Positions 1-10,919 of a stretch of 64,000 nt of DNA are shown in pieces. The number at the start of each line of letters is the position of its first letter. Position 1 is the stretch's first letter. Source of the DNA: Aquimarina sp. TRL1 (GTDB lineage: Bacteria > Bacteroidota > Bacteroidia > Flavobacteriales > Flavobacteriaceae). Location of the stretch: assembly GCF_013365535.1 (NCBI RefSeq), contig NZ_CP053590.1:2594501-2658500 (forward strand), given 5' to 3'. The notes beneath the pieces are model-generated. The model did no database searches. It saw nothing but the letters and a program-made list of their open reading frames with translations, and had not been told where the DNA came from. The translations under genes and the position numbers were made by a program.

Positions 1-2
1 AT

Positions 3-1055
3 TTGGGATTGGAAGGACAGGTGGAGAAGGCAGGAACACCGACTATGGGAGGGGTGATTATAATTCTGGCTACCCTTGTGCCTGTACTGCTTTTTGCTAA
101 GATAGATAATGTTTACATTATTTTGTTAATAGTGACTACGTTGTGGATGGGGGCTATAGGTTTTATAGATGATTACCTGAAAATACTCAAAAAAAATAAA
201 GACGGATTAAAAGGTTGGTTCAAGGTAATTGGTCAAGTTGGTCTTGGAGTGATTGTAGGATGTACTATGTATTTTCATGAAGATATAACCATAAAAGAGG
301 AGATTGTGTCTTCTGTAGAGACAGTAGAATCGGTATCAGGAACAACGGCAGAAAGTGATTTTAATCCAGCGATCAAATCGACAAAAACAACCATTCCTTT
401 TTTTAAAAATAATGAATTTGATTACGCTAGTTTGATCACCTGGATAAGTCCTTCGCTAGCTAAATATGCGTGGCTTATTTTTATTCCTTTTGTGATTTTC
501 ATTATCACGGCGGTTTCTAATGGAGCAAATCTGACAGATGGAATTGATGGATTGGCGGCAGGGTCTTCAGCGATTATCGTGTTGACACTTGCGTTGTTTG
601 CATGGGTGTCTGGAAATATAATTTTTTCAGATTATCTCAATGTGATGTATATCCCTAACTCAGGAGAGATGACCATTTTTGTTACAGCTTTTGCTGGAGC
701 ACTTGTTGGGTTTTTGTGGTATAATACGTATCCGGCGCAAGTGTTTATGGGAGATACAGGAAGCTTGACGATAGGCGGGATTATCGCCGTGTTGGCAATT
801 GCGACAAGAAAAGAATTTTTAATACCGATTTTATGTGGAATCTTTTTTATAGAAACCCTTTCTGTAATGATTCAGGTAAGTTGGTTTAAGTATACAAAAA
901 AGAAATATGGTGAAGGGAGAAGGGTTTTTCTAATGTCTCCTTTGCATCATCATTATCAGAAAAAAGGAATTCACGAGAGTAAGATTGTAGCCAGATTCTG
1001 GATTGTTGGGATTATTTTGGCGATCATTACCGTGATCACATTAAAAGTCAGGTGA
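3..1055 (+). CDS. mraY: MraY, phospho-MurNAc-pentapeptide transferase (5' partial)
   Basis: Polytopic inner-membrane enzyme that moves phospho-MurNAc-pentapeptide from UDP onto undecaprenyl phosphate, making lipid I. The visible part shows TPTMGG near the left edge, the catalytic Asp pair in GFIDDY (about residue 55), [10 protein letters not shown] (about residue 176) and the HHHYQKKG signature near residue 317. The frame is open to the window edge, so the true start lies outside; the first in-frame TTG is not the start. A hydrophilic Glu/Ser/Thr-rich insert of about 50 residues sits between membrane segments (about residues 92-145), a feature I associate with Bacteroidota MraY. murD follows after 29 bases. 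Confidence 0.95.
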   Translation: MGLEGQVEKAGTPTMGGVIIILATLVPVLLFAKIDNVYIILLIVTTLWMGAIGFIDDYLKILKKNKDGLKGWFKVIGQVGLGVIVGCTMYFHEDITIKEEIVSSVETVESVSGTTAESDFNPAIKSTKTTIPFFKNNEFDYASLITWISPSLAKYAWLIFIPFVIFIITAVSNGANLTDGIDGLAAGSSAIIVLTLALFAWVSGNIIFSDYLNVMYIPNSGEMTIFVTAFAGALVGFLWYNTYPAQVFMGDTGSLTIGGIIAVLAIATRKEFLIPILCGIFFIETLSVMIQVSWFKYTKKKYGEGRRVFLMSPLHHHYQKKGIHESKIVARFWIVGIILAIITVITLKVR

Positions 1056-1084
1056 AAAATAAGAATTTCTATGCCTGAAAAAAT

Positions 1085-2443
1085 ATGAGAGAAGAAAAAA
1101 GACATATAGAAAAACGACTGGTAGTACTGGGAGCAGGAGAGAGTGGTGTCGGAACTGTCATCTTGGGAAAGAAGGAAGGGTATACAGTTTTTGTGTCTGA
1201 TAAAGGGAAAATAAAAGAGACCTATAAAAAGACATTGGATGAGTTAGGAGTGGCTTGGGAAGAGGAACAGCATACAGAAGCTAAAATTCTGACTGCAACA
1301 GTGGTGATGAAAAGTCCGGGGATACCTGATACGGTGCCGCTGGTTGTTCGGTTAAAAGAAAGAGGAGTGCCTGTTGTTTCAGAAATTGAGTTTGCGGATA
1401 ATTATACAGCTGCAACCATTGTTGGAATTACTGGAAGTAATGGTAAGACCACTACTACAATGATGACACATCACATATTGAAAACCGGAGGGCTTGATGT
1501 AGGAGTGGCAGGGAATATAGGATATAGTTTTGCGAAGCAAGTGGCAACTACAGAAGTGGCGAATTATGTGCTGGAGCTAAGTAGTTTTCAGTTAGATGGT
1601 ATAGAGAAGTTTGCACCACACATTGCTGTTTTGACAAATATTACTCCAGATCATTTAGATCGATATGAGTATAAGTTGGAGAAGTATGTGGCTTCAAAAT
1701 TTAGAATAATAAAAAATCAAACAGAACAAGATTATTTCATCTATGATGCAGATGATCTAGAGATAAAAAAATATCTGAATACGCATGAGATAAAACCTCA
1801 GTTATTGCCTTTTTCATTGACGAAAAAGTTTGATCAGGGGGCGTATTTGGAGGAGAAAAATATAGTAGTAAAAATAGATAACAACGAATTTATTATGTCA
1901 ACATCAGATTTAGCGTTAAAAGGAAATCATAATGTAAAAAATGCAATGGCAGCAGCTACTGTGTCGCAATTGTTAAAAATAAGAAAGAGTACGATACGAG
2001 AGTGTTTGGAAAATTTTCATGGGGTGGAACACCGATTGGAAAATGTGTTGAAGATTAATAACGTGCAGTATATTAATGATTCGAAAGCTACAAATGTCAA
2101 TGCGGCATATTATGCATTAGATGCAATGAAATCATCTACGGTTTGGATTGTAGGAGGTGTTGATAAAGGAAATGATTACAGTCTTTTGTATCCGTTGATC
2201 AACGAGAAAGTTAAAGCGATTATTTGTCTTGGGATAGATAATGAAAAAATCATCAATGCTTTTGGGAATTGCGTGGATAATATAGTAGAAGCTAAATCAA
2301 TGAAAGAAGCAGTAAAGGCTGCTTACTCAATTGCAGAGCGAAATGATAATGTTTTGTTATCCCCGGCGTGTGCAAGTTTTGATTTGTTCAAAAACTACGA
2401 AGACAGAGGAAGGCAATTTAAAGAAGCGGTAAGGGAGCTTTAA
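1085..2443 (+). CDS. murD: MurD, UDP-MurNAc-L-alanine:D-glutamate ligase
   Basis: Cytoplasmic ATP-dependent ligase that adds D-Glu to UDP-MurNAc-L-Ala. The N-terminal Rossmann-like UMA-binding region has LGAGESGVG (about residue 15). The Mur-ligase ATP loop GITGSNGKTTTT lies near residue 115, NITPDHLDR near residue 195 and EHRLE near residue 313. At 452 residues it has the usual family length. It lies between mraY and ftsW in the dcw order, 21 bases before ftsW, so it is very probably cotranscribed. Confidence 0.95.
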   Translation: MREEKRHIEKRLVVLGAGESGVGTVILGKKEGYTVFVSDKGKIKETYKKTLDELGVAWEEEQHTEAKILTATVVMKSPGIPDTVPLVVRLKERGVPVVSEIEFADNYTAATIVGITGSNGKTTTTMMTHHILKTGGLDVGVAGNIGYSFAKQVATTEVANYVLELSSFQLDGIEKFAPHIAVLTNITPDHLDRYEYKLEKYVASKFRIIKNQTEQDYFIYDADDLEIKKYLNTHEIKPQLLPFSLTKKFDQGAYLEEKNIVVKIDNNEFIMSTSDLALKGNHNVKNAMAAATVSQLLKIRKSTIRECLENFHGVEHRLENVLKINNVQYINDSKATNVNAAYYALDAMKSSTVWIVGGVDKGNDYSLLYPLINEKVKAIICLGIDNEKIINAFGNCVDNIVEAKSMKEAVKAAYSIAERNDNVLLSPACASFDLFKNYEDRGRQFKEAVREL

Positions 2444-2464
2444 GAATACTAAAGAAAGAGGAAT

Positions 2465-3664
2465 ATGACAAAAATAATGGCAAATATAAAAGGTGATAGA
2501 GCAATATGGGCAGTAGCGGCGCTATTGGCACTATTCTCTTTCTTGCCGGTATATAGTGCTAGTAGTAATTTGGCATATTTATATGGGAACGGAGATACGT
2601 TTACCTACCTAGTGAAGCATTTCGCACATTTGATGCTGGGATTTGGGATTATTTATGCAGTCCATAAAGTGCCGTATCATTATTTTAAAGGGTTATCTAT
2701 TATTATGATACCTGTAGTTATTGTGTTGTTATTGTTGACGATGGCGCAAAATACAACTATAGGAGGTGCGAATGCGAGTAGATGGATTAAAATTCCGTTT
2801 GTGGGGGTCACTTTTCAGACATCCACATTGGCGGCTGTAGTGCTGTTAGCCTATGTAGCCAGATATTTGTCAAAAATAAAAGGGAAAAAGATCACGTTTA
2901 AAGAGACTTTATTGCCACTTTGGTTACCGGTATTTGTTGTTTTGATGTTGATTCTTCCAGCAAATTTTTCTACAACGGCTATTATCTTTTCAATGGTCGT
3001 TATGTTGGTGTTTTTAGGGGGGTACCCTATCCGATATTTGATGATAATCATAGGAACAGGAGTTGTAGCACTCGCCTTTTTTGTGTTGACCGCAAAAGCA
3101 TTTCCGGGGATGTTTCCGAATAGGGTAGATACCTGGATAAGCAGGGTGGAGAATTTTGCAGATAATAAAGATACGCAAGAAGATTATCAGATAGAAAGAG
3201 CGAAAATAGCCATCGCCAGAGGAGGAGTTATAGGAAAAGGACCAGGGAAGAGTGTGCAAAGAAATTTTTTGCCACAATCATCTTCGGATTTTATTTATGC
3301 AATCATCATTGAAGAGTGGGGGCTGTTAGGAGGAGTGTTTTTGATGTCATTGTATATCTTGTTATTGATGAGATTGGTAATTGTGGCTCATAAGTGCGAA
3401 GAAGTATTTGGTACATTGCTAGTGATAGGAGTGGGGCTTCCGATAGTTTTTCAGGCAATTATTAATATGGCGGTAGCTGTAGAGTTATTTCCGGTTACCG
3501 GACAGACATTGCCTTTGGTTAGTAGTGGAGGAACATCTATATGGATGACTTGCCTGGCTATAGGGATTGTGTTGAGTGTGAGTAGAAAAAGAGAAGCCGT
3601 AATTGAAAAAGAAATAAAAAATAAAGAAGAAGACCCGGTAGAGGTTCTGAGAGAAGCAGTATGA
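2465..3664 (+). CDS. ftsW: FtsW, septal peptidoglycan glycosyltransferase (SEDS family)
   Basis: SEDS-family polytopic membrane protein that polymerises lipid II at the septum together with a class B PBP. The sequence shows about ten hydrophobic segments, the family region [14 protein letters not shown] near residue 112, and the C-terminal [16 protein letters not shown] signature near residue 345. The first ATG (2465) is used here; a second ATG at 2480 is an equally possible start. The last codons overlap the murG start as ATGA, which suggests translational coupling. Confidence 0.93.
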   Translation: MTKIMANIKGDRAIWAVAALLALFSFLPVYSASSNLAYLYGNGDTFTYLVKHFAHLMLGFGIIYAVHKVPYHYFKGLSIIMIPVVIVLLLLTMAQNTTIGGANASRWIKIPFVGVTFQTSTLAAVVLLAYVARYLSKIKGKKITFKETLLPLWLPVFVVLMLILPANFSTTAIIFSMVVMLVFLGGYPIRYLMIIIGTGVVALAFFVLTAKAFPGMFPNRVDTWISRVENFADNKDTQEDYQIERAKIAIARGGVIGKGPGKSVQRNFLPQSSSDFIYAIIIEEWGLLGGVFLMSLYILLLMRLVIVAHKCEEVFGTLLVIGVGLPIVFQAIINMAVAVELFPVTGQTLPLVSSGGTSIWMTCLAIGIVLSVSRKREAVIEKEIKNKEEDPVEVLREAV

Positions 3665-4764
3665 ATGAACAACCACGAATCATATTATCCGGTGGGGGGA
3701 CAGGAGGACATATTTTTCCTGCTATCGCTATCGCGAATGAATTTAAAAAAAGATATCCAGAAGCAAAGATCTTATTTGTAGGTGCTAAAGATAGAATGGA
3801 GATGACCAAGGTTCCGGAAGCAGGGTATGAAATTGAAGGTTTATGGATTAGTGGAATTCAGCGAAAACTAACGATTAGTAATTTGTTATTTCCCTTTAAG
3901 CTGCTAAGTAGTTTGTGGAGATCAAAAAAAATACTCAAAAGTTTTAATCCAGATGTGGTGATTGGTACTGGGGGGTTTGCTAGTGGTCCTATTGTGAAGA
4001 TGGCGAGTAGTGCGGGGATTAAAACCGTAGTCCAGGAACAAAATTCGATTCCTGGGATTACTAATAAGTGGTTGTCAAAAACAGTAGATAAAATATGTGT
4101 TGCTTATGATGGGCTAGGGGCATACTTTCCTGAAGAAAAAATAATAAAAACAGGAAATCCTGTACGTCAGGATTTGTTGAAGATTGATACAAAAAAGGAA
4201 ACCGCCATTACTAAGTATGGATTGGATGATGAAAAGAAAACAGTGTTGATCCTTGGGGGGAGTTTAGGAGCTAGAAGAATTAATGAGCTGATTGCTGCTA
4301 ATCTCGACTTTTTTGAAGAGAAAGGAGTGCAGCTGCTATGGCAATGTGGAAAACTGTATTATGAGGAGTATAAGGTACACTCCAAAAGAAAAGGGATTCA
4401 GGTACATGAATTTTTAGATACAATGGATCTGGCATATGCCGCAGCAGATGCTATTATATCCAGATCAGGAGCAGGTTCGGTGTCTGAGCTTTGTATTGTA
4501 GGGAAACCAGTTTTGTTTATTCCTTCTCCTAATGTAGCAGAGGATCATCAGACCAAAAATGCACAAGCTATAGCTGATAAAGAAGGAGCAAAGGTTTTAA
4601 AAGAAAGTGAACTGGAAGAATTTTTTCAAAAGCGAATTATGCAATTGTTAGAATTGGAAGCAATGAAAATTAAATTAACACATGCAATTAAAAAATTAGC
4701 ATTGCCTAATGCTACATCAGATATCGTAGACGAAGTGGAAAAATTAATGCAATCTGACAAATAG
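3661..4764 (+). CDS. murG: MurG, UDP-GlcNAc:lipid I GlcNAc transferase
   Basis: Peripheral membrane GT-B glycosyltransferase that converts lipid I to lipid II. The N-terminal glycine-rich loop [11 protein letters not shown] (about residues 11-21), the second loop [10 protein letters not shown] near residue 199 and the UDP-GlcNAc-binding [10 protein letters not shown] near residue 262 are all present. At 367 residues it is of family length. It overlaps the end of ftsW by four bases and murC follows after 11 bases. Confidence 0.95.
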   Translation: MNEQPRIILSGGGTGGHIFPAIAIANEFKKRYPEAKILFVGAKDRMEMTKVPEAGYEIEGLWISGIQRKLTISNLLFPFKLLSSLWRSKKILKSFNPDVVIGTGGFASGPIVKMASSAGIKTVVQEQNSIPGITNKWLSKTVDKICVAYDGLGAYFPEEKIIKTGNPVRQDLLKIDTKKETAITKYGLDDEKKTVLILGGSLGARRINELIAANLDFFEEKGVQLLWQCGKLYYEEYKVHSKRKGIQVHEFLDTMDLAYAAADAIISRSGAGSVSELCIVGKPVLFIPSPNVAEDHQTKNAQAIADKEGAKVLKESELEEFFQKRIMQLLELEAMKIKLTHAIKKLALPNATSDIVDEVEKLMQSDK

Positions 4765-4775
4765 AAAAGAGATAG

Positions 4776-6122
4776 ATGGATCAGCATATTGAAGATATAA
4801 AGAATGTGTATTTTGTTGGGATAGGAGGTATTGGAATGAGTGCTTTGGCTCGTTATTTTAATTTCTCAGGAAAAAATGTAGCAGGGTATGATAAAACACC
4901 AAGTCAGATTACAGAAGATCTAAAAGCATTGGGAATTGAAATTCATTTTGATGATGATGTAGCGCATATTGCAGAAGGTTTTTTGGATAAGGAAGAGACA
5001 TTGGTAGTGTATACTCCTGCAATTCCATCAGATCATTCAGAGCTTACTTATTTTGAGAGTCAAGGTTTTCTGATAAAAAAGAGAGCAGAAGTGCTAGGGA
5101 TTATTACCAAAGGGAAATATACCTTGGCGGTTGCGGGAACACATGGGAAGACAACCACTACAGCTATTTTAGGACATTTGTTAAAAGAAAGTGGAGCGAA
5201 GGTGACTGCCTTTTTAGGAGGGATTAGTGAAAACTATAACTCTAATTTGATTCTCGAAGGAGATGAGGTTGTTGTGGTGGAAGCAGATGAATTTGATAGA
5301 TCATTTCTGCAATTGTATCCGGATATAGCAGCAGTTACTTCAATGGATGCTGATCATCTGGATATTTATGGGCAGTCAGATGCTCTGGATGCCTCATTTG
5401 TGGAGTTTTCATCACGGGCAAAAGACCATTTGTTGGTCAAAAATGGACTAGTATTAGGCGGCATGACTCTTGGTATTGAAGATGATGCAGATTATTGTAT
5501 AAAAAACATAAAAATAGAAAATGGGTCATATGTTTTTGACTTAAAGACACCAGAAGAAATAATTGCAGATTTAAGATTTGATTTGCCTGGTGAACATAAC
5601 CTGTTGAATGCTATTACAGCCTTTGCCATGGCAATGCTTTATGGCTCCCCAACCAAATTGCTGGCAAAGGCTTTATCTTCTTTCAAGGGAGTGAAAAGAA
5701 GGTTTAGTTATCAGGTAAAGACAAAAGAAAAAATATATATAGATGACTATGCGCATCACCCGACAGAAATAACAGCTTTACATCAAGCAGTGAGACAAAT
5801 GCATCCTGATAAAAAAGTGTTGGCAGTGTTTCAACCACACCTGTTTAGCAGGACGCAAGATTTTGGAGTAGAATTTGCGGCGAGTCTCAGTAAGTTTGAT
5901 ACAGTGTTTATGTTAGATATATATCCTGCCAGAGAATTGCCGATTGCAGGAATAACAAGTCAGTGGCTTCTGGAAATGATTGATATGGAAGATAAAAAAA
6001 TGGTCGTAAAGGAAAATTTAGTCGCTGATATTTTATCAAGTGATGCAGAAGTTATTCTTACTGTAGGAGCTGGCGATATAGGAGAAGAAGTGGTGAAGAT
6101 TAGAGAAGCGTTATTAGCATGA
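4776..6122 (+). CDS. murC: MurC, UDP-MurNAc:L-alanine ligase
   Basis: First of the ATP-dependent Mur ligases, adding L-Ala to UDP-MurNAc in the cytoplasm. It shows the N-terminal GIGGIGMSALA loop (about residue 17), the ATP loop GTHGKTTTTA near residue 120, MDADHLDIYG near residue 190 and the MurC hallmark DDYAHHPTE near residue 323. Length 448 is normal. Its stop overlaps the start of ftsQ (ATGA at 6119), so the two are probably translationally coupled. Confidence 0.95.
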   Translation: MDQHIEDIKNVYFVGIGGIGMSALARYFNFSGKNVAGYDKTPSQITEDLKALGIEIHFDDDVAHIAEGFLDKEETLVVYTPAIPSDHSELTYFESQGFLIKKRAEVLGIITKGKYTLAVAGTHGKTTTTAILGHLLKESGAKVTAFLGGISENYNSNLILEGDEVVVVEADEFDRSFLQLYPDIAAVTSMDADHLDIYGQSDALDASFVEFSSRAKDHLLVKNGLVLGGMTLGIEDDADYCIKNIKIENGSYVFDLKTPEEIIADLRFDLPGEHNLLNAITAFAMAMLYGSPTKLLAKALSSFKGVKRRFSYQVKTKEKIYIDDYAHHPTEITALHQAVRQMHPDKKVLAVFQPHLFSRTQDFGVEFAASLSKFDTVFMLDIYPARELPIAGITSQWLLEMIDMEDKKMVVKENLVADILSSDAEVILTVGAGDIGEEVVKIREALLA

Positions 6123-6835
6123 AAAAGCTATTGGGTTACATAAAATTTGGGGTTCTTTTTTTGTTAATAGTGTTGTTGTATGCTTTTACAACAGCTAGAA
6201 ATCACGAAAGAAAAATTGAAGAAATTAAGGTAGAATTTATCGAAGAACAGAGTCCGTATGTAAATGAAACCATGGTTAATAAATTGTTAATACAAAATCA
6301 GAATCGGGCTACGAGCGTAGGGAAAGAAATTTTAGCTTTGAATAAGGTAGAAAAACAATTGGATCAACACGAAATGATTCAAAATTCAGACGTGTATCTG
6401 TCTGTAGATGGGAAACTTAAAGTAAGTATAAGGCAACGCACCCCTATTGCTAGGGTAGATGCGGTTACGCCTTTTTATGTTGACACGAAAGGTGAAATAA
6501 TGCCCTTGTCGAATAATTATTCGGCACATGTGCCATTAGTGTATAATGTTTCTGAAAGAGAAGTTTCAGAAATATTTCCGCTTTTAAAAGAAATCAGAGA
6601 AGATGAATTTCTGAAAAAGCATGTGGTAAGTGTGTATAGAAACAGACAGGGAAATTATGAACTTGGATTTCGTGTGTATGCGTTTAAAGTGAATTTTGGT
6701 AAGGCTGAGAATTTAAAAAGTAAGGTCAGTAATTTTAAAGCTTTTTATAAGAAAGCGATTAAAGATAAAAACCTTAAAGAATATAGGACAATTAGCTTGC
6801 AGTTTAGGAATCAGGTAGTGTGTACAAAAAAATAA
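6119..6835 (+). CDS. ftsQ: FtsQ/DivIB-like cell-division protein
   Basis: Bitopic division protein with a short cytoplasmic N-terminus, one membrane segment at about residues 8-25 and a periplasmic part of about 210 residues matching a POTRA plus beta-domain layout. FtsQ sequences diverge strongly, so the call rests on size, topology and its fixed place between murC and ftsA. Family knowledge: FtsQ bridges early and late divisome proteins. It overlaps murC by four bases and ends seven bases before ftsA. Confidence 0.85.
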   Translation: MKKLLGYIKFGVLFLLIVLLYAFTTARNHERKIEEIKVEFIEEQSPYVNETMVNKLLIQNQNRATSVGKEILALNKVEKQLDQHEMIQNSDVYLSVDGKLKVSIRQRTPIARVDAVTPFYVDTKGEIMPLSNNYSAHVPLVYNVSEREVSEIFPLLKEIREDEFLKKHVVSVYRNRQGNYELGFRVYAFKVNFGKAENLKSKVSNFKAFYKKAIKDKNLKEYRTISLQFRNQVVCTKK

Positions 6836-6842
6836 TACCAAT

Positions 6843-8201
6843 ATGGATAGAGAATCAAACGAAATAGCGGTAGGATTAGATATAGGAACAACAAAAATTG
6901 TTGCTATGGTCGGGCGGTATAATGAATATGGCAAAATGGAGGTTTTGGGAGTTGGAAAATCAAAAAGCCTGGGAGTACATAGAGGAGTGGTAAATAATAT
7001 TACACAAACAATCCAGTCTATTCAGCAAGCGGTGCAGGAAGCAGAAGGAATTTCGGGGCATAAAATAGAAAAAGTAACTGTAGGGATTGCAGGACAACAT
7101 ATTAGAAGCTTGCAACACAGTGATTATATTACCAGAACAACAGCTGATGAAGTGATTGATGAAAGGGATATCGATATGCTGTGTAATCAGGTACATAAAC
7201 TGGTGATGTTACCAGGTGAAGAAATATTACATGTATTACCACAGGAGTACAAAGTAGATGGTCAGGCAGAGATAAAGGAACCCGTAGGGATGTTTGGAGG
7301 AAGGTTAGAAGCGAACTTTCATGTGGTTGTCGGACAGGTAACCTCCATTCGCAATATAGGAAGATGTGTTAAGAATTCCGGGTTAGAGTTATCAGATGTA
7401 ACCTTAGAACCATTAGCATCTGCGGATGCAGTACTCAGTCAGGAAGAAAAAGAAGCAGGAGTAGCTTTGATTGATATAGGAGGAGGAACTACTGATTTAG
7501 CCATTTTTAAAGATGGAATCATTCGTCATACCGCTGTAATTCCTTTTGGAGGAAATGTAATAACAGAGGATATAAAAGAAGGGTGTTCTATCATAGAAAA
7601 ACAAGCAGAATTACTAAAGATTAAGTTTGGATCTGCCTGGCCGGGAGAGAATAAAGACAATGAGATTGTTTCTATACCGGGATTACGAGGTAGAGAACCT
7701 AAGGAGATTACATTAAAAAACCTTTCCAAAATCATACATGCCAGAGTGGTAGAGATTGTGGAACAGGTGTTTTTAGAAATTAAAAATTACGGATATGAAT
7801 CTCCTAAGAAAAAATTAATTGCCGGAATAGTACTAACAGGGGGAGGATCTCAGTTAAGACATCTAAAGCAATTAGTAGAGTATATAACCGGAATGGATAC
7901 GAGAATTGGGTATCCTAATGAGCATCTGGCAGGGAATAGCGATTCAGAAACTACTAGTCCTATGTATGCAACAGCTGTTGGGCTTGTGATGGATGGATTG
8001 GCACATATAGAAAGAAATAAAAAGACTCAAAAAGTAGAAGTAGAGGTACAGCAGAAAACTGAAGAAATGACACCAGATAATACTGAAGAGTATGCTGTAG
8101 AAAAAGAAGAGAATTATAAGGAAGAGGAAGTGAAGCCTCGGAAGAATATATTAGAGAAATGGACGGAAAAATTCAAAGATTTTTTGGATAATGCCGAATA
8201 A
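6843..8201 (+). CDS. ftsA: FtsA, actin-like divisome protein
   Basis: Cytoplasmic ATP-binding actin homologue that tethers FtsZ to the membrane. Visible motifs are the phosphate-1 loop GLDIGTTKI (about residues 11-19), DIGGGTTDLA near residue 209 and LTGGGSQL near residue 334. After an acidic linker (about residues 400-435) the protein ends in an amphipathic helix containing LEKWTEKFKDFL, the expected membrane-targeting element. It lies 51 bases upstream of ftsZ. Confidence 0.95.
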   Translation: MDRESNEIAVGLDIGTTKIVAMVGRYNEYGKMEVLGVGKSKSLGVHRGVVNNITQTIQSIQQAVQEAEGISGHKIEKVTVGIAGQHIRSLQHSDYITRTTADEVIDERDIDMLCNQVHKLVMLPGEEILHVLPQEYKVDGQAEIKEPVGMFGGRLEANFHVVVGQVTSIRNIGRCVKNSGLELSDVTLEPLASADAVLSQEEKEAGVALIDIGGGTTDLAIFKDGIIRHTAVIPFGGNVITEDIKEGCSIIEKQAELLKIKFGSAWPGENKDNEIVSIPGLRGREPKEITLKNLSKIIHARVVEIVEQVFLEIKNYGYESPKKKLIAGIVLTGGGSQLRHLKQLVEYITGMDTRIGYPNEHLAGNSDSETTSPMYATAVGLVMDGLAHIERNKKTQKVEVEVQQKTEEMTPDNTEEYAVEKEENYKEEEVKPRKNILEKWTEKFKDFLDNAE

Positions 8202-8252
8202 TTATAACGATATTTAAGAAAAAGAGAGAACTAGAAAATTAGCAAATTTATT

Positions 8253-10253
8253 ATGAGTAGTAATGAGGAGTTCGGGAATATTTCATTTGATTTACCTAAA
8301 AATCAGTCGAATGTGATAAAAGTGATTGGAGTAGGAGGAGGTGGTAGTAATGCCATCAATCATATGTTTCAGCAAGGCATCAAAGGGGTTGATTTTGTAA
8401 TATGTAATACAGATGCGCAAGCATTAGAAAATAGCCCTATCCCTAATAAGATACAATTGGGAGTATCTTTGACAGAAGGGTTAGGAGCGGGAGCAAATCC
8501 CGAAGTAGGAGAGCAGGCAGCAGTAGAGAGTTTTGAAGAGATTAAGAGAATGTTGGATACCAATACAAAAATGGTATTTATCACAGCAGGAATGGGAGGA
8601 GGAACAGGAACAGGAGCTGCTCCGGTTATTGCTAAAATGGCAAAAGAATTAGATATTCTAACGGTAGGGATTGTAACCATACCTTTTCAGTTCGAAGGTC
8701 GTATGCGTAACCAGCAAGCTCAGTTAGGAGTAGAAAAATTAAGAGCACATGTAGATTCCTTAATTGTTATAAATAACAACAAACTAAGAGAGGTGTATGG
8801 AAACCTCGGATTTAAAGGAGGATTCTCTAAAGCTGATGAAGTATTATCAACTGCTTCTAGAGGAATTGCAGAAGTAATAACACATCATTATACGCAAAAT
8901 ATTGACTTGCGTGATGCAAAAACAGTGCTTAGCAATAGCGGTACAGCAATAATGGGGTCTGCTAATGCCTCTGGTGCTAACCGAGCTAATGATGCTATTG
9001 TAAAAGCATTAGATTCTCCATTACTGAATGACAATAAAATTACAGGAGCAAAAAACGTATTGCTGTTAATCGTATCCGGGAAAGAAGAAATTACTATTGA
9101 TGAGATAGGAGAAATCAATGATCATATCCAGCAAGAAGCAGGACATGGAGCAAATATCATTATGGGAGTTGGAGAAGATGAGTCCTTAGAAGATGCTATT
9201 TCTGTAACAATTATAGCCACTGGATTTGATATAGAACAGCAGGATGAAATTGTCAATACAGAAACAAAGAAGATCATTCATACATTGGAGGACGAACAAA
9301 AGGCAACACCTCAGGATCTTACACCAAAATCGACTAGTACGACAACTGCAATTCCAGTAACTACTCCTGTAGAAGAAAAACCAGTGCAAGACCCACCGGT
9401 TATAAAACACCAGTTGATTGATGAAGAAGAGGAGGAAAAATCCTTGTTGATACCAACAACAGATTTTATAAAAAATATTAATGTAGAGAGTGAAGAAGTA
9501 AGTGCTTTTTCAGAAGCAGAAGAAGATTTTGTGATTATTAATGCACAGGATATTCTGAATCAGATCGAAGTAAATGATGCAGATGAAGTAGGAGCAGGAA
9601 CGAATGAAGGAGCAGATCAGTTTACATTAGCTTTTGATATGCCAAGTTCTACGAACGCCGCTCCACCACAAGAAGAGGTAAACGCGAAACAGATAATTTC
9701 GGAAGAATCTTTTGTGGCAGAAAAAGAAGTGGAGGAAGAAAAACCAATTGTTTTTGATCTTACGGATGATATTATGGATATGGAAGTAAATGAGCCTATT
9801 GAAGTAATTCCGGTAAGTGAAAATAAAGATGGAGAAGTATTGAAGTATAGTCTGGAGGATTATATGGAAGAAGAGAAACGACTTACTGATGCTAAGCCCG
9901 TAAAAGAAGAAGAAACTGTAGAAGAGGAGCTTATTTTCGAAAAGAAAACAGTACCCCCTGCAGAACCGGAAGAGCAAGGAGAAGTAGATCCGGTAAATCA
10001 GCCTATCTCCGAAACATTAAAAGCAAGAGCAGCAGAACGAAGAGCAAAGATGAAGGAGTTTAACTATAAGTTCAGAAATAATGTAGCAAACATTGATGAT
10101 ATAGAGAAAGAACCAGCATATAAAAGAGCAGGGATTGATGTAAATTCTAAACCGGATGCTTCTGAATTATCCAGAACCTCTTTAGGAACGGATAGCAATG
10201 ACGATATTCAGTTAAGAAGAAATAATTCTTTTCTTCACGACAATGTAGATTAA
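8253..10253 (+). CDS. ftsZ: FtsZ, tubulin-like division GTPase with long acidic tail
   Basis: Forms the cytokinetic ring. The GTPase domain occupies roughly residues 15-330, with GVGGGGSNA near residue 26 and the tubulin signature [10 protein letters not shown] near residue 115. Residues 330-600 form a long, low-complexity Glu/Asp-rich linker, which brings the total to 666 residues against about 380-400 in Proteobacteria; long tails are usual in Bacteroidota. The conserved C-terminal part includes KRAGIDVN and [11 protein letters not shown] strong terminator follows, closing the dcw run in this window. Confidence 0.96.
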   Translation: MSSNEEFGNISFDLPKNQSNVIKVIGVGGGGSNAINHMFQQGIKGVDFVICNTDAQALENSPIPNKIQLGVSLTEGLGAGANPEVGEQAAVESFEEIKRMLDTNTKMVFITAGMGGGTGTGAAPVIAKMAKELDILTVGIVTIPFQFEGRMRNQQAQLGVEKLRAHVDSLIVINNNKLREVYGNLGFKGGFSKADEVLSTASRGIAEVITHHYTQNIDLRDAKTVLSNSGTAIMGSANASGANRANDAIVKALDSPLLNDNKITGAKNVLLLIVSGKEEITIDEIGEINDHIQQEAGHGANIIMGVGEDESLEDAISVTIIATGFDIEQQDEIVNTETKKIIHTLEDEQKATPQDLTPKSTSTTTAIPVTTPVEEKPVQDPPVIKHQLIDEEEEEKSLLIPTTDFIKNINVESEEVSAFSEAEEDFVIINAQDILNQIEVNDADEVGAGTNEGADQFTLAFDMPSSTNAAPPQEEVNAKQIISEESFVAEKEVEEEKPIVFDLTDDIMDMEVNEPIEVIPVSENKDGEVLKYSLEDYMEEEKRLTDAKPVKEEETVEEELIFEKKTVPPAEPEEQGEVDPVNQPISETLKARAAERRAKMKEFNYKFRNNVANIDDIEKEPAYKRAGIDVNSKPDASELSRTSLGTDSNDDIQLRRNNSFLHDNVD

Positions 10254-10276
10254 ATAAAATAATAGATTGTAGATAA

Positions 10277-10316
10277 AAACCGATAATCCGTATAGAGATT
10301 ATCGGTTTATTTTTTA
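10277..10316 (+). terminator. Rho-independent terminator after ftsZ
   Basis: A perfect 12-bp stem (arms 10277-10288 and 10297-10308, loop of 8 bases) is followed by a T-rich run. It lies 24 bases after the ftsZ stop and separates the dcw transcript from the yqeY gene. Confidence 0.9.
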
Positions 10317-10322
10317 TCTTCG
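10315..10322 (+). promoter_or_regulatory. Candidate -7 promoter element for yqeY-like gene
   Basis: TATCTTCG followed by CAAT is one mismatch from the flavobacterial -7 element TAnnTTTG, and lies 40 bases before the ATG at 10362, directly after the ftsZ terminator. No -33 TTG was confirmed. Confidence 0.4.
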
Positions 10323-10361
10323 CAATCCTAAATAATACAGTAATTTTAAATCTTAGAATTA

Positions 10362-10811
10362 ATGAGTTTACAGCAGGAAGTGATGACCGCAATGAAGGAA
10401 GCTATGAAAGCAAAAGATAGTAATGCGTTAACATCGTTGCGTGCTATAAAATCTGCTATTTTGCTAGCGCAGACAGAAAGTGGAGCAAAAGAGGAGCTAT
10501 CAGAAGATCAGGAATTAAAATTATTGCAGAAATTAGTAAAGCAACGAAAAGATAGTGCAGCTATTTTTACAGAGCAGGGAAGAGAAGATCTTGCTGAACC
10601 AGAATTAGCGCAGGCAAAAGTTATAGAGCAATTCTTGCCAGAACAATTGAGTGAAGAAGAAATCGAAAAAGTCGTAGTAGAAGTAATTGCTGCTACGGGA
10701 GCAGCAGGAATGAAAGATATGGGGAAAGTAATGGGAGCCGCAAGTGCTAAGCTTGCCGGAAAAGCGGATGGAAAAACAATCTCTACTATCGTTAAACAAA
10801 AATTAGTATAA
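10362..10811 (+). CDS. yqeY: GatB/YqeY-domain protein
   Basis: A small (149-residue), mostly helical soluble protein of the YqeY family, related to the C-terminal tail domain of GatB. The N-terminus MSLQQEVMTAMKEAMK and the downstream LRAIKSAI, AELSQA-like and GKVMG segments fit the family. Family knowledge: a role linked to tRNA handling is suspected but unproven. It stands alone between the ftsZ terminator and the tRNA-Arg gene. Confidence 0.88.
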   Translation: MSLQQEVMTAMKEAMKAKDSNALTSLRAIKSAILLAQTESGAKEELSEDQELKLLQKLVKQRKDSAAIFTEQGREDLAEPELAQAKVIEQFLPEQLSEEEIEKVVVEVIAATGAAGMKDMGKVMGAASAKLAGKADGKTISTIVKQKLV

Positions 10812-10845
10812 GAGATCCGAATTAGGAATTATCTTTTTATAAAAT

Positions 10846-10919
10846 GGCCCAGTAGTTCAACTGGATAGAATATCAGATTTCGGCTCTGAGGGTTGGGGGT
10901 TCGAATCCTCCCTGGGTCA
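10846..10919 (+). tRNA. tRNA-Arg (anticodon UCG)
   Basis: Folds by eye into a full cloverleaf of 74 bases: acceptor GGCCCAG with CTGGGTC, D stem GTTC/GAAT, anticodon stem TCAGA/TCTGA with loop TTTCGGC (anticodon TCG), a 5-base variable loop, and T arm GGGGG TTCGAAT CCTCC. Discriminator A; CCA is not encoded. Its 3' half also encodes, on the other strand, the last residues of the serine recombinase, marking it as the likely integration target. Confidence 0.95.

Noticed and set aside
9186..9977. Minus-strand frames within ftsZ
   Set aside because: Shadows of the acidic FtsZ tail; low-complexity Phe/Tyr-rich products.
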